From NCBI GenBank assembly GCA_944989445.1, contig CALYLW010000039.1, forward strand, positions 1,981,001-2,045,000: a DNA stretch of 64,000 nt, written 5' to 3'. Source of the DNA: Ampullaceana balthica. Lineage: Eukaryota > Mollusca > Gastropoda > Lymnaeidae. The position numbers were made by a program, and so were the translations under genes. Below, piece by piece: positions 46,770 through 58,839 of this stretch. The notes under the pieces are model-generated. The model saw only the letters and a program-made list of their open reading frames with translations. It did not search any database and had not been told where the DNA came from. Each line of letters begins with the position of its first letter. Positions within the stretch are counted from its first letter, which is position 1.

Positions 46770-49700
46770 AGTACTCCACTAGCAAGTGCACATAATTACT
46801 CCACTGAACTGGGCCTGGGATGTGGACACGATTATTTCACTGGGTAGTGGACACAATTATTTCACTGGGTAGTGGACACAATTACTCCACTGGGTAGTGG
46901 ACACAATTACTCCACTGGGTAGTGGACACAATTATTTCACTGGGTAGTGGACACAATTACTCCACTGGGTAGTGGACACAATTACTCCACTGGGTAGTGG
47001 ACACAATTATTTCACTGGGTAGTGGACACAATTACTCCCCTGGATAGTGGACACAATTACTCCCCTGGGTAGTGGACACAATTACTCCACTGGGTAGTGG
47101 ACATAATTATTTCACTGGGTAGTGGACACAATTATTTCACTGGGTAGTGGACACAATTATTTCACTGGGTAGTGGACACTAATTACTCCACTGGATAGTG
47201 GACACAATTATTTCACTGGGTAGTGGACACAATTACTCCACTGGGTAGTTGGCACAATTACTCCACTGGGATGTGGACACAATTATTTCACTGGGTAGTG
47301 GACACAATTATTTCACTGGGTAGTGGACACTAATTACTCCACTGGATAGTGGACACAATTATTTCACTGGGTAGTGGACACAATTACTCCACTGGGTAGT
47401 TGGCACAATTACTCCACTGGGATGTGGACACAATTATTTCACTGGGTAGTGGACACAATTATTTCACTGGTTAGTTGACACAATTATTTCACTGGATAGT
47501 GGACACAATTATTTCACTGGGTAGTGGACACAATTACTCCACTGGGTAGTGGACACAATTATTTCATTGGGTAGTGGACACAATTACTCCACTGGGTAGT
47601 TGGCACAATTATTTCACTGGATAGTGGACACAATTATTTCACTGGGTAGTGGACACAATTATTTCACTGGGACGTGGACACAATTACTCCACTGGGTAAT
47701 GGACACAATTATTTCACATGGTAGTGGACACAATTATTTCACTGGGACGTGGACACAATTACTCCACTGGGTAGTGGACACAATTATTTCACTGGGTAGT
47801 GGACACAATTACTCCACTGGATAGTGGACACAATTATTTCACTGGGTAGTGGACACAATTACTCCACTGGATAGTGGACACAATTATTTCACTGGGTAGT
47901 GGACACTAATTACTCCACTGGATAGTGGACACAAGTATTTCACTGGGTAGTGGACACAATTATTTCACTGGGTAGTGGACACAATTATTTCACTGGGACG
48001 TGGACACAATTACTCCACTGGGTAGTGGACACAATTATTTCACTGGATAGTGGACAAAATTATTTCACTGGATAGTGGACACAATTATTTCACTGGGTAG
48101 TGGACACAATTATTTCACTGGGACGTGGACACAATTACTCCACTGGGTAGTGGACACAATTACTCCACTGGGTAGTGGACACAATTCTTCCAATGGGTAG
48201 TGGACACAATTATTCCACTGGATAGTGGACACAATTACTCCACTGGGTATTGGACACAATTACTCCACTGGATAGTGGACACAATTACTCCACTGGGTAG
48301 TGAACACAATTACTCCACTGGATAGTGGGCACAATTATTTCACAGGATAGTGGACACAATTACTCCCCTGGGTAGTGGACACAATTAGTTCACTGGGTAG
48401 TGGACACAATTACTCCACTAGGTAGTGGACACAATTATTTCACTGTGTAGTGGACACAATTAGTTCACTGGGTAGTGGACACAATTACTCCACTAGGTAG
48501 TGGACACAATTAGTTCACTGGGTAGTGGACACAATTATTTCACAGGATAGTGGACACAATTACTCCCCTGGGTAGTGGACACAATTATTTCACTGTGTAG
48601 TGGACACAATTAGTTCACTGGGTAGTGGACACAATTATTTCCCTGGGTAGTGGACACAATTACTCCACTGGGTAGTGGACACAATTACTCCCCTGGGTAG
48701 TGGACACAATTACTCCACTGGGTAGTGGACACAATTACTCCACTGGGTAGTGGACACAATTATTTCACTGTGTAGTGGACACAATTAGTTCACTGGGTAG
48801 TGGACACAATTACTCCACTGGGTAGTAGACACAATTACTGCACTGGGTAGTTGACACAATTATTTTACTGTGTAGTGGACACAATTATTTCACTGGGTAG
48901 TGGACACAATTACTCCACTGGGTAGTGGACACAATTATTTCCCTGGGTAGTGGACACAATTACTCCCCTGGGTAGTGGACACAATTACTCCACTGGGTAG
49001 TGGACACAATTATGTCACTGTGTAGTGGACACAATTAGTTCACTGGGTAGTGGACACAATTATTTCACTGGATAGTGGACACAATTACTCCACTGGGTAG
49101 TGGACACAATTATTTCACTGTGTAGTGGACACAATTATTTCACTGTGTAGTGGACACAATTAGTTCACTGGGTAGTGGACACAATTAGTTCACTGGGTAG
49201 TTGGCACAATTATTTCACTGGATAGTGTACACAATTACTCCACTGGGTAGTGGACACAATTACTCCCCTGGGTAGTGGACACAATTACTCCACTGGGTAG
49301 TGGACACAATTATTTCACTATGTAGTGGACACAATTAGTTCACTGGGTAGTGGACACAATTATTTCACTGGGTAGTGGACACAATTATTTCACTGGGTAG
49401 TGGAAACAATTATTTCACTGGGTAGTGGTCACTAATTACTCCACTGGATAGTGGACACAATCATTTCACTGGGTAGTGGACACAATTACTCCACTGGGTA
49501 GTGGACACAATTATTTCACTGGGTAGTGGACACAATTACTCCACTGGGTAGTGGACACAATTATTTCACTGGGTAGTGGACACAATTACTGCACTGGGCA
49601 GTGGACACAATTACTCCACTGGGTAGTGGACACAAATACTCCCCTGGGTAGTGGACACAATTACTCCACTGGGTAGTGGACACAATTAATCCCCTGGGTA

Positions 49701-52700
49701 GTGGACACAATTACTCCACTGGGTAGTGGACACAATTATTTCACTGGGTAGTGGACACAATTATTTCACTGGGTAGTGGACACAATTATTTCACTGGGTA
49801 ATGGACACAATTAGTTCACTGGGTAGTGGACACAATTACTCCACTAGGGTGGACACAATTAGTTCACTGGGTAGTGGACACAATTATTTCACAGGATAGT
49901 GGACACAATTACTCCCCTGGGTAGTGGACACAATTATTTCACTGTGTAGTGGACACAATTAGTTCACTGGGTAGTGGACACAATTATTTCCCTGGGTAGT
50001 GGACACAATTACTCCACTGGGTAGTGGACACAATTACTCCCCTGGGTAGTGGACACAATTACTCCACTGGGTAGTGGACACAATTACTCCACTGGGTAGT
50101 GGACACAATTATTTCACTGTGTAGTGGACACAATTAGTTCACTGGGTAGTGGACACAATTACTCCACTGGGTAGTAGACACAATTACTGCACTGGGTAGT
50201 TGACACAATTATTTTACTGTGTAGTGGACACAATTATTTCACTGGGTAGTGGACACAATTACTCCACTGGGTAGTGGACACAATTATTTCCCTGGGTAGT
50301 GGACACAATTACTCCCCTGGGTAGTGGACACAATTACTCCACTGGGTAGTGGACACAATTATGTCACTGTGTAGTGGACACAATTAGTTCACTGGGTAGT
50401 GGACACAATTATTTCACTGGGTAGTGGACACAATTATTTCACTGGGTAGTGGACACAATTACTCCACTGGGTAGTGGACACAATTATTTCACTGTGTAGT
50501 GGACACAATTATTTCACTGTGTAGTGGACACAATTAGTTCACTGGGTAGTGGACACAATTAGTTCACTGGGTAGTGGGCACAATTATTTCACTGGATAGT
50601 GTACACAATTACTCCACTGGGTAGTGGACACAATTACTCCCCTGGGTAGTGGACACAATTACTCCACTGGATAGTGGACACAATTATTTCACTATGTAGT
50701 GGACACAATTAGTTCACTGGGTAGTGGACACAATTATTTCACTGGGTAGTGGACACAATTATTTCACTGGGTAGTGGATACAATTATTTCACTGGGTAGT
50801 GGTCACTAATTACTCCACTGGATAGTGGACACAATCATTTCACTGGGTAGTGGACACAATTACTCCACTGGGTAGTGGACACAATTATTTCACTGGGTAG
50901 TGGACACAATTACTCCACTGGGTAGTGGACACAATTATTTCACTGGGTAGTGGACACAATTACTTCACTGGGCAGTGGACACAATTACTCCACTGGGTAG
51001 TGGACACAAATACTCCCCTGGGTTGTGGACACAATTACTCCACTGGGTAGTGGACACAATTAATCCCCTGGGTAGTGGACACAATTACTCCACTGGGTAG
51101 TGGACACAATTATTTCACTGGGTAGTGGACACAATTATTTCACTGGGTAGTGGACACAATTATTTCACTGGGTAGTGGACACTAATTACTCCACTGGATA
51201 GTGGACACAATTACTCCACTGGGTAGTGGACACAATTACTCCCCTGGGTAGTGGACACAATTACTCCACTGGGTAGTGGACACAATTATTTCACTGTGTA
51301 GTGGACACAATTTATTTCACTGGGTAGTGGACACAATTATTTCACTGGGTAGTTGGCACAATTACTCCACTGGGTAGTGGACACAATTATTTCACTGGGT
51401 AGTGGTCACTAATTACTCCACTGGGTAGTGGACACAATTACTCCACTGGGTCGTGGACACAATTATTTCACTGGGTAGTGGACACAATTATTTCACTGGG
51501 TAGTTGGAACAATTACTCCACTGGGTAGTGGACACAATTATTTCACTGGGTAGTGGACACAAATACTCCCCTGGTTAGTGGACACAATTACTCCACTGGA
51601 TAGTGGACACAATCATTTCACTGGGTAGTGGACACAATTACTCCACTGGGTAGTGGACACAATTATTTCACTGGGTAGTGGACACAATTATTTCACTGGG
51701 TAGTGGACACAATTATTTCACTGGATAGTGGACACAATCATTTCACTGGGTAGTGGACACAATTACTCCCCTGGGTAGTGGACACAATTACTCCACTGGG
51801 TAGTGGACACAATTACTCCCCTGGGTAGTGGACACAATTACTCCACTGGGTAGTGGACACAATTATTTCACTGTGTAGTGGACACAATTATTTCACTGGG
51901 TAGTGGACACAATTATTTCACTGGGTAGTTGGCACAATTACTCCACTGGGTAGTGGACACAATTATTTCACTGGGTAGTGGACACAATTATTTCACTGGG
52001 TAGTGGTCACTAATTACTCCACTGGGTAGTGGACACAATTACTCCACTGGGTCGTGGACACAATTATTTCACTGGGTAGTGGACACAATTATTTCACTGG
52101 GTAGTTGGCACAATTACTCCACTGGGTAGTGGACACAATTATTTCCCTGGGTAGTGGACACAATTATTTCACTGGGTAGTGGTCACTAATTACTCCACTG
52201 GATAGTGGACACAATCATTTCACTGGGTAGTGGACACAATTATTTCACTGGGTAGTTGGCACAATTATTTCACTGGGTAGTGGACACAATTACTTCACTG
52301 GGTAGTGGTCACTAATTACTCCACTGGATAGTGGACACAATCATTTCACTGGGTAGTGGACACAATTACTCCACTGGGTAGTGGACACAATTATTTCACT
52401 GGGTAGTGGACACAATTACTGCACTGGGTAGTGGACACAATTATTTCACTGGGTAGTGGACACAATTACTGCACTGGGCAGTGGACACAATTACTCCACT
52501 GGGTAGTGGACACAAATACTCCCCTGGGTAGTGGACACAATTATTTCACTGGGTAGTGGACACAAATACTCCCCTGGGTAGTGGACACTATTATTTCACT
52601 GGGTAGTGGACACAATTACTCCACTGGGTAGTGGACACAATTATTTCACTGGGTAGTGGACACAATTATTTCACTGGGTAGTGGTCACTAATTACTCCAC

Positions 52701-54064
52701 TGGATAGTGGACACAATCATTTCACTGGGTAGTGGACACAATTACTCCACTGGGTAGTGGACACAATTATTTCACTGGGTAGTGGACACAATTAGTTCAC
52801 TGGGTAGTGGACACAATTACTCCACTGGGTAGTGGACACAATTACTCCACTGGGTAGTGGACACTATTATTTCACTGGGTAGTGGACACAATTAGTTCAC
52901 TGGGTAGTGGACACAATTACTCCACTGGGTAGTGGACACTATTATTTCACTGGGTAGTGGACACTATTATTTCACTGGGTAGTGGACACAATTATTTCAC
53001 TGGGTAGTGGACACAATTACTCCACTAGGTAGTGGACACAATTACTCCACTGGGTAGTGGACACAATTATTTCACTGGGTAGTGGACACAATTACTGCAC
53101 TGGGCAGTGGACACAATTACTCCACTGGGTAGTGGACACAAATACTCCCCTGGGTAGTGGACACAATTACTCCACTGGGTAGTGGACACAATTATTTCAT
53201 TGGGTAGTGGACACAATTAGTTCACTGGGTAGTGGACACAATTACTCCACTGGGTAGTGGACACAATTACTCCACTGGGTAGTGGACACTATTATTTCAC
53301 TGGGTAGTGGACACAATTAGTTCACTGGGTAGTGGACACAATTACTCCACTGGGTAGTGGACACTATTTTTTCTCTGGGTAGTGGACACTATTATTTCAC
53401 TGGGTAGTGGACACAATTATTTCACTGGGTAGTGGACACAATTACTCCACTAGGTAGTGGACACAATTATTTCACTGGGTAGTGGACACAATTACTCCAC
53501 TGGGACGTGGAAACAATTACTCCACTGGGTAGTGGACACAATTATTTCACTGGGTAGTGGACACAATTATTTCACTGGGTAGTGGACACAATTATTTCAC
53601 TGGGTAGTGGACACAATTACTCCACTGGGTAGTGGACACAATTATTTCACTGGGTAGTGGACACAATTACTCCACTGGGTAGTGGACACAATTACTCCAC
53701 TGGGTAGTGGACACAATTACTCCACTGGGTAGTGACACAATTATTTCACTGGGTAGTGGACACAATTACTCCACTGGGTAGTGGACACAATTACTCCACT
53801 GGGTAGTGGACACAATTACTCCACTGGGTAGTGGACACAATTACTCCACTGGGTAGTGGACACAATTATTTCACTGGGTAGTGGACACAATTACTCCACT
53901 GGGTAGTGACACAATTACTCCACTGGGTAGTGGACACAATTATTTCACTGGGTAGTGGACACAATTATTTCACTGGGTAGTGGACACAATTACTCCACTG
54001 GGTAGTGGACACAATTACTCCAATGGCATGGGTAGTGGACACAATTACTCTACTGGGTCGTGGA
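46770..54064. repeat. Giant satellite array, 25-bp unit, about 290 copies
   Basis: The unit is ctgggtagtggacacaatta + (t/c)t(t/c)ca. Common variants are ttattt/ttactcc, ggatag, gggacg, gttggc, ggtcactaattac (one base longer), tgtgtag and ttagttc. Diagnostic variants recur in the same order about 1,349 bp apart: cacagg (48,541 and 49,890), gtagtagaca (48,822 and 50,171) and atgtcactg (49,012 and 50,361). The spacing becomes 1,374 bp at the cactatg variant (49,316 and 50,690). A 1.35-kb block was therefore duplicated in tandem, followed by a one-unit indel. A 151-bp local duplication is seen near 47,174 and 47,325. Confidence 0.98.
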
Positions 54065-55573
54065 CCAACCTTAAGCAGCCCTCGTTAAATCTCGGCACGC
54101 ATCATGCTAATATTAGTAATGGTCTAACAACAAGCGAGCCCAAGTTTGGGTTGCCACGGACCTGACGGACGGGTTGGTCAACAGGTGCATGCACCAAGCA
54201 CATCTGTTATCTAACGGACTAACAGACAGAAGTGTCCTTGAAAAGTCACTAGGGTCTGAAATCAAATTTGCCACTAAATGCGAACGTTAATAGAAATTAC
54301 ACATGCAATTTATGTCTAAATATACAGTGGGCGAAAGGCTATAATGTTGTTGGCTATGCAAAGGGGGCGATTTCTTCCAATGTTCAACTAATATAAATTA
54401 TGAATATCATTTTTGAATAAGGTTCATGGGTCATTATCCATTATCAAGTCTTATATTATTATTTTAACGCTGTATTTATTAGATAATTTTTATCATTTTC
54501 TCTTCAAGCTAGTTTTAGAAGTTGCTCCCAGATAAATAGATGGGACTTCCAGTGAGAGCAATCTAATAGAAATACACAATAAATGATAAAAGTAGGTTAT
54601 ATAACGGTACTTATTTTTAAACCAATCAAAGCACGGCAGTTTTCATTTAAATATTTTAAATCACTGCCCATCCTTAGATTAAATATTGATTAATACCGAC
54701 AGAGTGGTCAGTGGAGATCGGGAAAGTTATCAATGACGTTCAGGTCCCAGGATTTATTTGGTGACTTATTCACCTCTATGCGGGTGTGTGGACTGATACT
54801 GATACCATATGAAGTATATACATGACGTCACAGCGTTTAAATTAAAGGGATGAGAGGGCTTTAGGTAGGTTGAAACCATTGTATAATGTATCTCATTACA
54901 AACTCTGTCGTGTGGTTTTTGTTTAGTCTGGATTCAAAGCATTTTTTTATTATTATATAATATATTTTATAGGCCATTAGGCATGGGAATCATGTTGGTT
55001 ACTAATGAATGAGTCTAATGTTACTTCAAATTGTTTTGTTTTTTTTAGTTTTCTGTGCTACCACTTAGTTCACTTACCACACAATTTTAACAGCTGACTT
55101 TTTTTTTAAAGAAAGGGGAAAAAAAGTAATCACTTTGACTATAATGATTGATATTAGTAGGTAAATCCGTTATCGAATAGTTTTCCTTGAAGCAATGTTG
55201 TCTAATCCAAAAAGAAATAGGAGATACACAAACAAACACACACACTCACAAACAAATGGTTTATCGGTCCTGGAACTTTTAAATCCGAACTAGGTCAAGA
55301 CAGAAAGTTGAATGGAAAAAAACGACCAACGTTCTAACCGCAGGGGCAGACAAACGCTGAGAGTTCCGTTGATGGACGCAGTTAGCAGTCGACTAACTCA
55401 CCGCGTGAGAAAAAGGGGGCGCCTATTATTTTCTACACCATGGGGGAGACTACAATAGTGGCATCCTTTCCTTTCTCCCCTCCCCCCCCCTTTTTTTTAA
55501 ACTAGAGAAAATCAATACCGACCGTTCTTAAATCGGGTTGTCTTATTTTAAAATGGGTTTAATTAGCATGCAG
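54065..55573. other. AT-rich unique sequence, no gene assigned
   Basis: About 1.5 kb. No repeat array or transposon recognised. Contains several T- and A-runs and a C-run near 55,478. Confidence 0.4.
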
Positions 55574-55694
55574 TTGTATGACTTAAAAGTATTCATAATG
55601 AACGTCAACGTGTGCAAGGTGATGATGCTTATGTATGTTGGGAAGAAGGTGAAAGTGACCACTCGGGAACTCAATGCATCGAACAACGTATCAG
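55574..55694 (+). CDS. Weak candidate internal exon (121 bp)
   Basis: A possible 3' splice site (tttaattagcatgcag) precedes 55,574 and a possible 5' splice site (tcag|gtataag) follows 55,694. The frame between is open for 40 codons plus one base and reads LYDLKVFIMNVNVCKVMMLM then a basic, polar end (YVGKKVKVTTRELNASNNVS). It is richer in G/C-ending codons than its AT-rich flanks. There is no recognised family and no neighbouring exon. Because a 40-codon open stretch is easily found by chance, this is a tentative call. Confidence 0.2.
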
Positions 55695-57009
55695 GTATAA
55701 GCCTACATTTACCTACATACACGACATGAATGAAAACTTGCCCATCCATAGCAGCTCATAGCGGGTCTTGAAGCAGCGTAGATTCCCAGCTCCCTGGAGT
55801 ATATTGAGAGCCTATGTTTATGCTATCACCATCGAGTGTCTGATTTTAATTGTTCAATTACGAGGCCAATCCTATCATATTTTGATTTAAATTACATGGA
55901 GAGAAAAAAGTATCTGCACACAGCCAATAGTAAAGCTTAACTACATTGTAACGTTTAATAAAAGAAAATAATAATTTTTTAATAAAGCTAACAATTTAGA
56001 TGAATTTTAGCTCAAATTTTATTGTTTATTTTTAATGTTTTACTTTTTAATTGTCCGCCCTATACCCACAAGGTATTTTTTTTGTTTGAAATGTTAAATT
56101 GTATCACCCTTTTAAAACAAAATTCTGTTATGGGAACACATTATGATAAGATAAAATGTGTCCTGGCGAAGTCATTTAAAAGTGAACATTTTTTTTTAAA
56201 ACTTTGTCATGATTTGTGACGTCATAGAAATATTTTCTGCATTTATGTGTGCCATGTAAAAAAAATATAAAAAAAAATATTTTAAAAAATTTATTGCTTT
56301 AATCTGACATCAATTATCAATATTATTTATGGATAAGTCATTACTAACCTTACTCATTTTATGTTTGAAATTTAAAAAAAAATTTATATATTTTTTTCTA
56401 TTTAAAATTTAAGATATCTTTGAAAGGATAACTTCATAGGTATAGGTATAGGTTAAGTTAGAAACCTCAAAATTTGAAAACTATTGCATCTTTTATTTAG
56501 CATTACTGCTATTACCAAAATAACCTTAATGTACAATGTATCTTTAAAACATAAACAACTTGACTTATGGGTTCTAAGTTCTAACATGTATATGATTTGA
56601 GAGTTTTTACATAATGAATGATAATGATACCAGTTTTTAAGGAACTTTGTACAAAGGTTTTTTTCCCCGGGGGGGGGGCGTTTAATAATTGCTGTTTACC
56701 GTAAATGTTTTTAAAACTCTTTAAAACTTACCCACATTGGATTGAAGTAAGGCAGTAGAGTGACTTTTTTTTTCTTTCTTTTTTGTGCACTGAAAGAAGA
56801 GACCGGGAGGAAGAAATTAGTTTTGCTATTGGTGGCGTTTAAGGTCATGGGGTCAACGGGGCGGGGCTTTAAAAGTTGCACCGTTCATGCTTTCCAGGTC
56901 TCTCCATCTCTCTCTCTGACCTCCCCCACTCCCCTCCCCCCTCTTGAACTCGGCAACACAACCAGGAACACGTTCATGTTCAAGTGGCTCTGGGCAAGAT
57001 AGAAATAAA
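55695..57009. other. AT-rich unique sequence, no gene assigned
   Basis: About 1.3 kb with long A and T runs (for example 56,255-56,300 and 56,375-56,400). An 80-codon plus-strand frame at 56,760-57,002 begins in a poly-T tract and is not convincing. A G-run lies at 56,670. Confidence 0.4.
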
Positions 57010-57675
57010 GGAGAAGGAAAGGTGAGAGACGTTATGGTGTCAGGTGTGCCACCTCTTTCACACACACACACCCTGCTCTCAGTGGAAAGGTGAGAGACGT
57101 TATGGTGTCAGGTGGGACACCTCTTCCCCCCACACGCCCCCTGCTCTCAGTGGAAAGGTGAGAGACGTTATGGTGTCAGGTGTGTGTAACTGTTAACTTT
57201 ATTTTATATGTAACTCTTTAGTAGGCGTTCTTACAATACAGAATCTTGTGCACAATAATCCACTGAAGAATTTGTTTCAACAAAATAACTTTAATATTTA
57301 TACTTTGTACACAGAAATATCATTTGAGGTTATACAACGTGGACATCTTGAGGCACACACACATTCCGTCCTTTCACTACGGAACTCCACTGACAACTGA
57401 TCGCCCAACCCTTTCAACCAATGGGAATGCTCCTTTCTTCCCGCGTTTATTATTCACGTGACCTTACGTCACAAATCATGTTAATCACACGTGACAGTGT
57501 TCCACCTCTTTCCCCCCACACACCCCCTGCTCTCAGTTAAGGTAAGAGACGTTATGGTGTCAGGTGTGCCACCTCTCCCCCCACACACACACCCTGCACT
57601 CAGTGGAAAGGTGAGAACCGTTATGGCGTCAGGTGTGCCACTCCCCCCCCCACACACACACTGCCCTCAGTGTCT
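57010..57675. repeat. Tandem repeat, about 68-bp unit, 5 copies, interrupted by a solo LTR
   Basis: Copies are marked by ggtgagagacgttatggtgt at 57,021, 57,089 and 57,157 and by ggtaagag/ggtgagaa at 57,541 and 57,610. Each ends with C-rich and CA-rich sequence and ctgctctcagtggaaa. The distance 57,157 to 57,541 is 384 bp; subtracting the 317 bp of LTR plus 5-bp duplication leaves 67 bp, one unit. Confidence 0.93.
57185..57496 (-). mobile_element. Solo LTR (312 bp), minus orientation
   Basis: Read on the minus strand it starts tgtcacgtgtgat and ends agttaaca..gttaca, so TG...CA termini. It includes a TATA-like tataaatatt and, close to the 3' end, aataaag, as expected for promoter and polyadenylation signal of an LTR. 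A related copy is at 62,254-62,540. The flanks are gtgtg (57,180-57,184) and gtgtt (57,497-57,501), a 5-bp duplication with one change. No internal retroelement region follows, hence solo. The superfamily (Ty3-like or BEL/Pao-like) cannot be told from the LTR alone. Confidence 0.85.
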
Positions 57676-57774
57676 AATGTCCACCCATACACCTTGACGG
57701 ACCGACTTTTCCAGATGTCCACTTTTAGCGCTTTCCTTTAAGGTTGAATGTACAGTCATATACAGCCTATCATG
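57676..57774. other. Unique spacer
   Basis: Nothing recognisable. Confidence 0.4.
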
Positions 57775-58015
57775 TTTTTATTAGGTTTGTGGAAATTAAC
57801 GATTAATTTCTCGATTAAAAAATTGAAACGAGTAAATTATTTTTTAACGATTAATCGACCCATCAATTACAAATTATTGGAAGTCAAAAAGTAAAAAAAA
57901 ATAATAATACAAAATAGCGCCGATAAATAACAAATTTCCTGACGATCACACGAACATTTTGGTTTTAAACTACATTTTTATTGAGTGACGGAAATGTTCA
58001 AAATGTTGATAAAGT

Positions 58016-58376
58016 TTGCCTACCATGGTTCTAACTCTTCGCAAACTTATCAAACCAAATGAAAGGCGTATTAAGCTAATGGCAGTAATAGAGTCTGACT
58101 CAGAGACAGAAAATGACGACAGCTCTTATGATGAATTACTGAGTTACAAAATGGAGATTAAACTTCGTGAATCCATTAACCATCTAAAATGGTGCAAAAT
58201 TAATGAATACTGATATCCGATAATCTCATTCCTTGCCAACACAGTTTTGTGCATACCTGTGACCTCAGTTCCACGTGAATGATTGTTCAGCTCGGCTGGT
58301 TATATTGTCAATTAGACCCGCTCATCACTTGAGCCAAATAATGTCAACACACTTGTCTTTTTGCGCAGTTGTTGGC
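58016..58376 (+). pseudogene. hAT transposase C-terminal (dimerisation) domain fragment
   Basis: An open segment at 58,016-58,213 reads an acidic stretch (ESDSETENDDSSYDEL) then LKWCKINEY. In the same frame beyond a TGA stop it continues YPIISFLANTVLCIPVTSVP, then another TGA, LFSSAG, an in-frame TAG, and RSSLEPNNVNTLVFL. This is the order of the hAT C-terminal dimerisation domain: WWK-N-YP-LA..L-IPATS-SER-FS-G and then the R..L.P..V..L.FL tail. At both TGA positions the family normally has arginine (CGA), fitting C-to-T decay. Only the last roughly 110 residues of a normally 600-700 residue transposase remain, and the copy cannot be active. Confidence 0.85.
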
Positions 58377-58702
58377 TAATAGATAAGGACTGGGCCGGCG
58401 ATAGAGTATGCGGGGCTAAAGGCAGCAAATAATGAGTGGGGCTCAAGCCAGCAAACAACGAGCGGGGCCCCGGGCCCAAGACAGCATATTAGGAGCGCGA
58501 CCCATTCAAAAATTTGCGTTTCTACATATAATAAAATAATGGGATATAAAAAAAGTAAATTGCTTAAATTTTTACTCTATAACAGCATTGACACCTTTAA
58601 TAATTACAGTTTTATTCATTTAATTGAAGATCCTTAAACTCAACACACACAAAATAAATGTTAATAAATAAAATGTTTTGTTGAGGTGTGCTTATTGACA
58701 GT

Positions 58703-58815
58703 TTATATATTTATATATATACGTAACTTAACACTATAAACTATATACACTGGCGTTGTTTGGGTTGTACGTAACTTAACACTATAAACTATATACACTG
58801 GCGTTGTTTGGGTTG
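58703..58815. repeat. Direct duplication, 54-bp unit, 2 copies
   Basis: The segment acgtaacttaacactataaa + ctatatacactggcgttgtttgggttgt occurs twice at 58,721 and 58,770 near the 3' end of the nested hAT transposase. Confidence 0.9.
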
Positions 58816-58839
58816 TATCTTCTAACTTCAACCTTGCGA

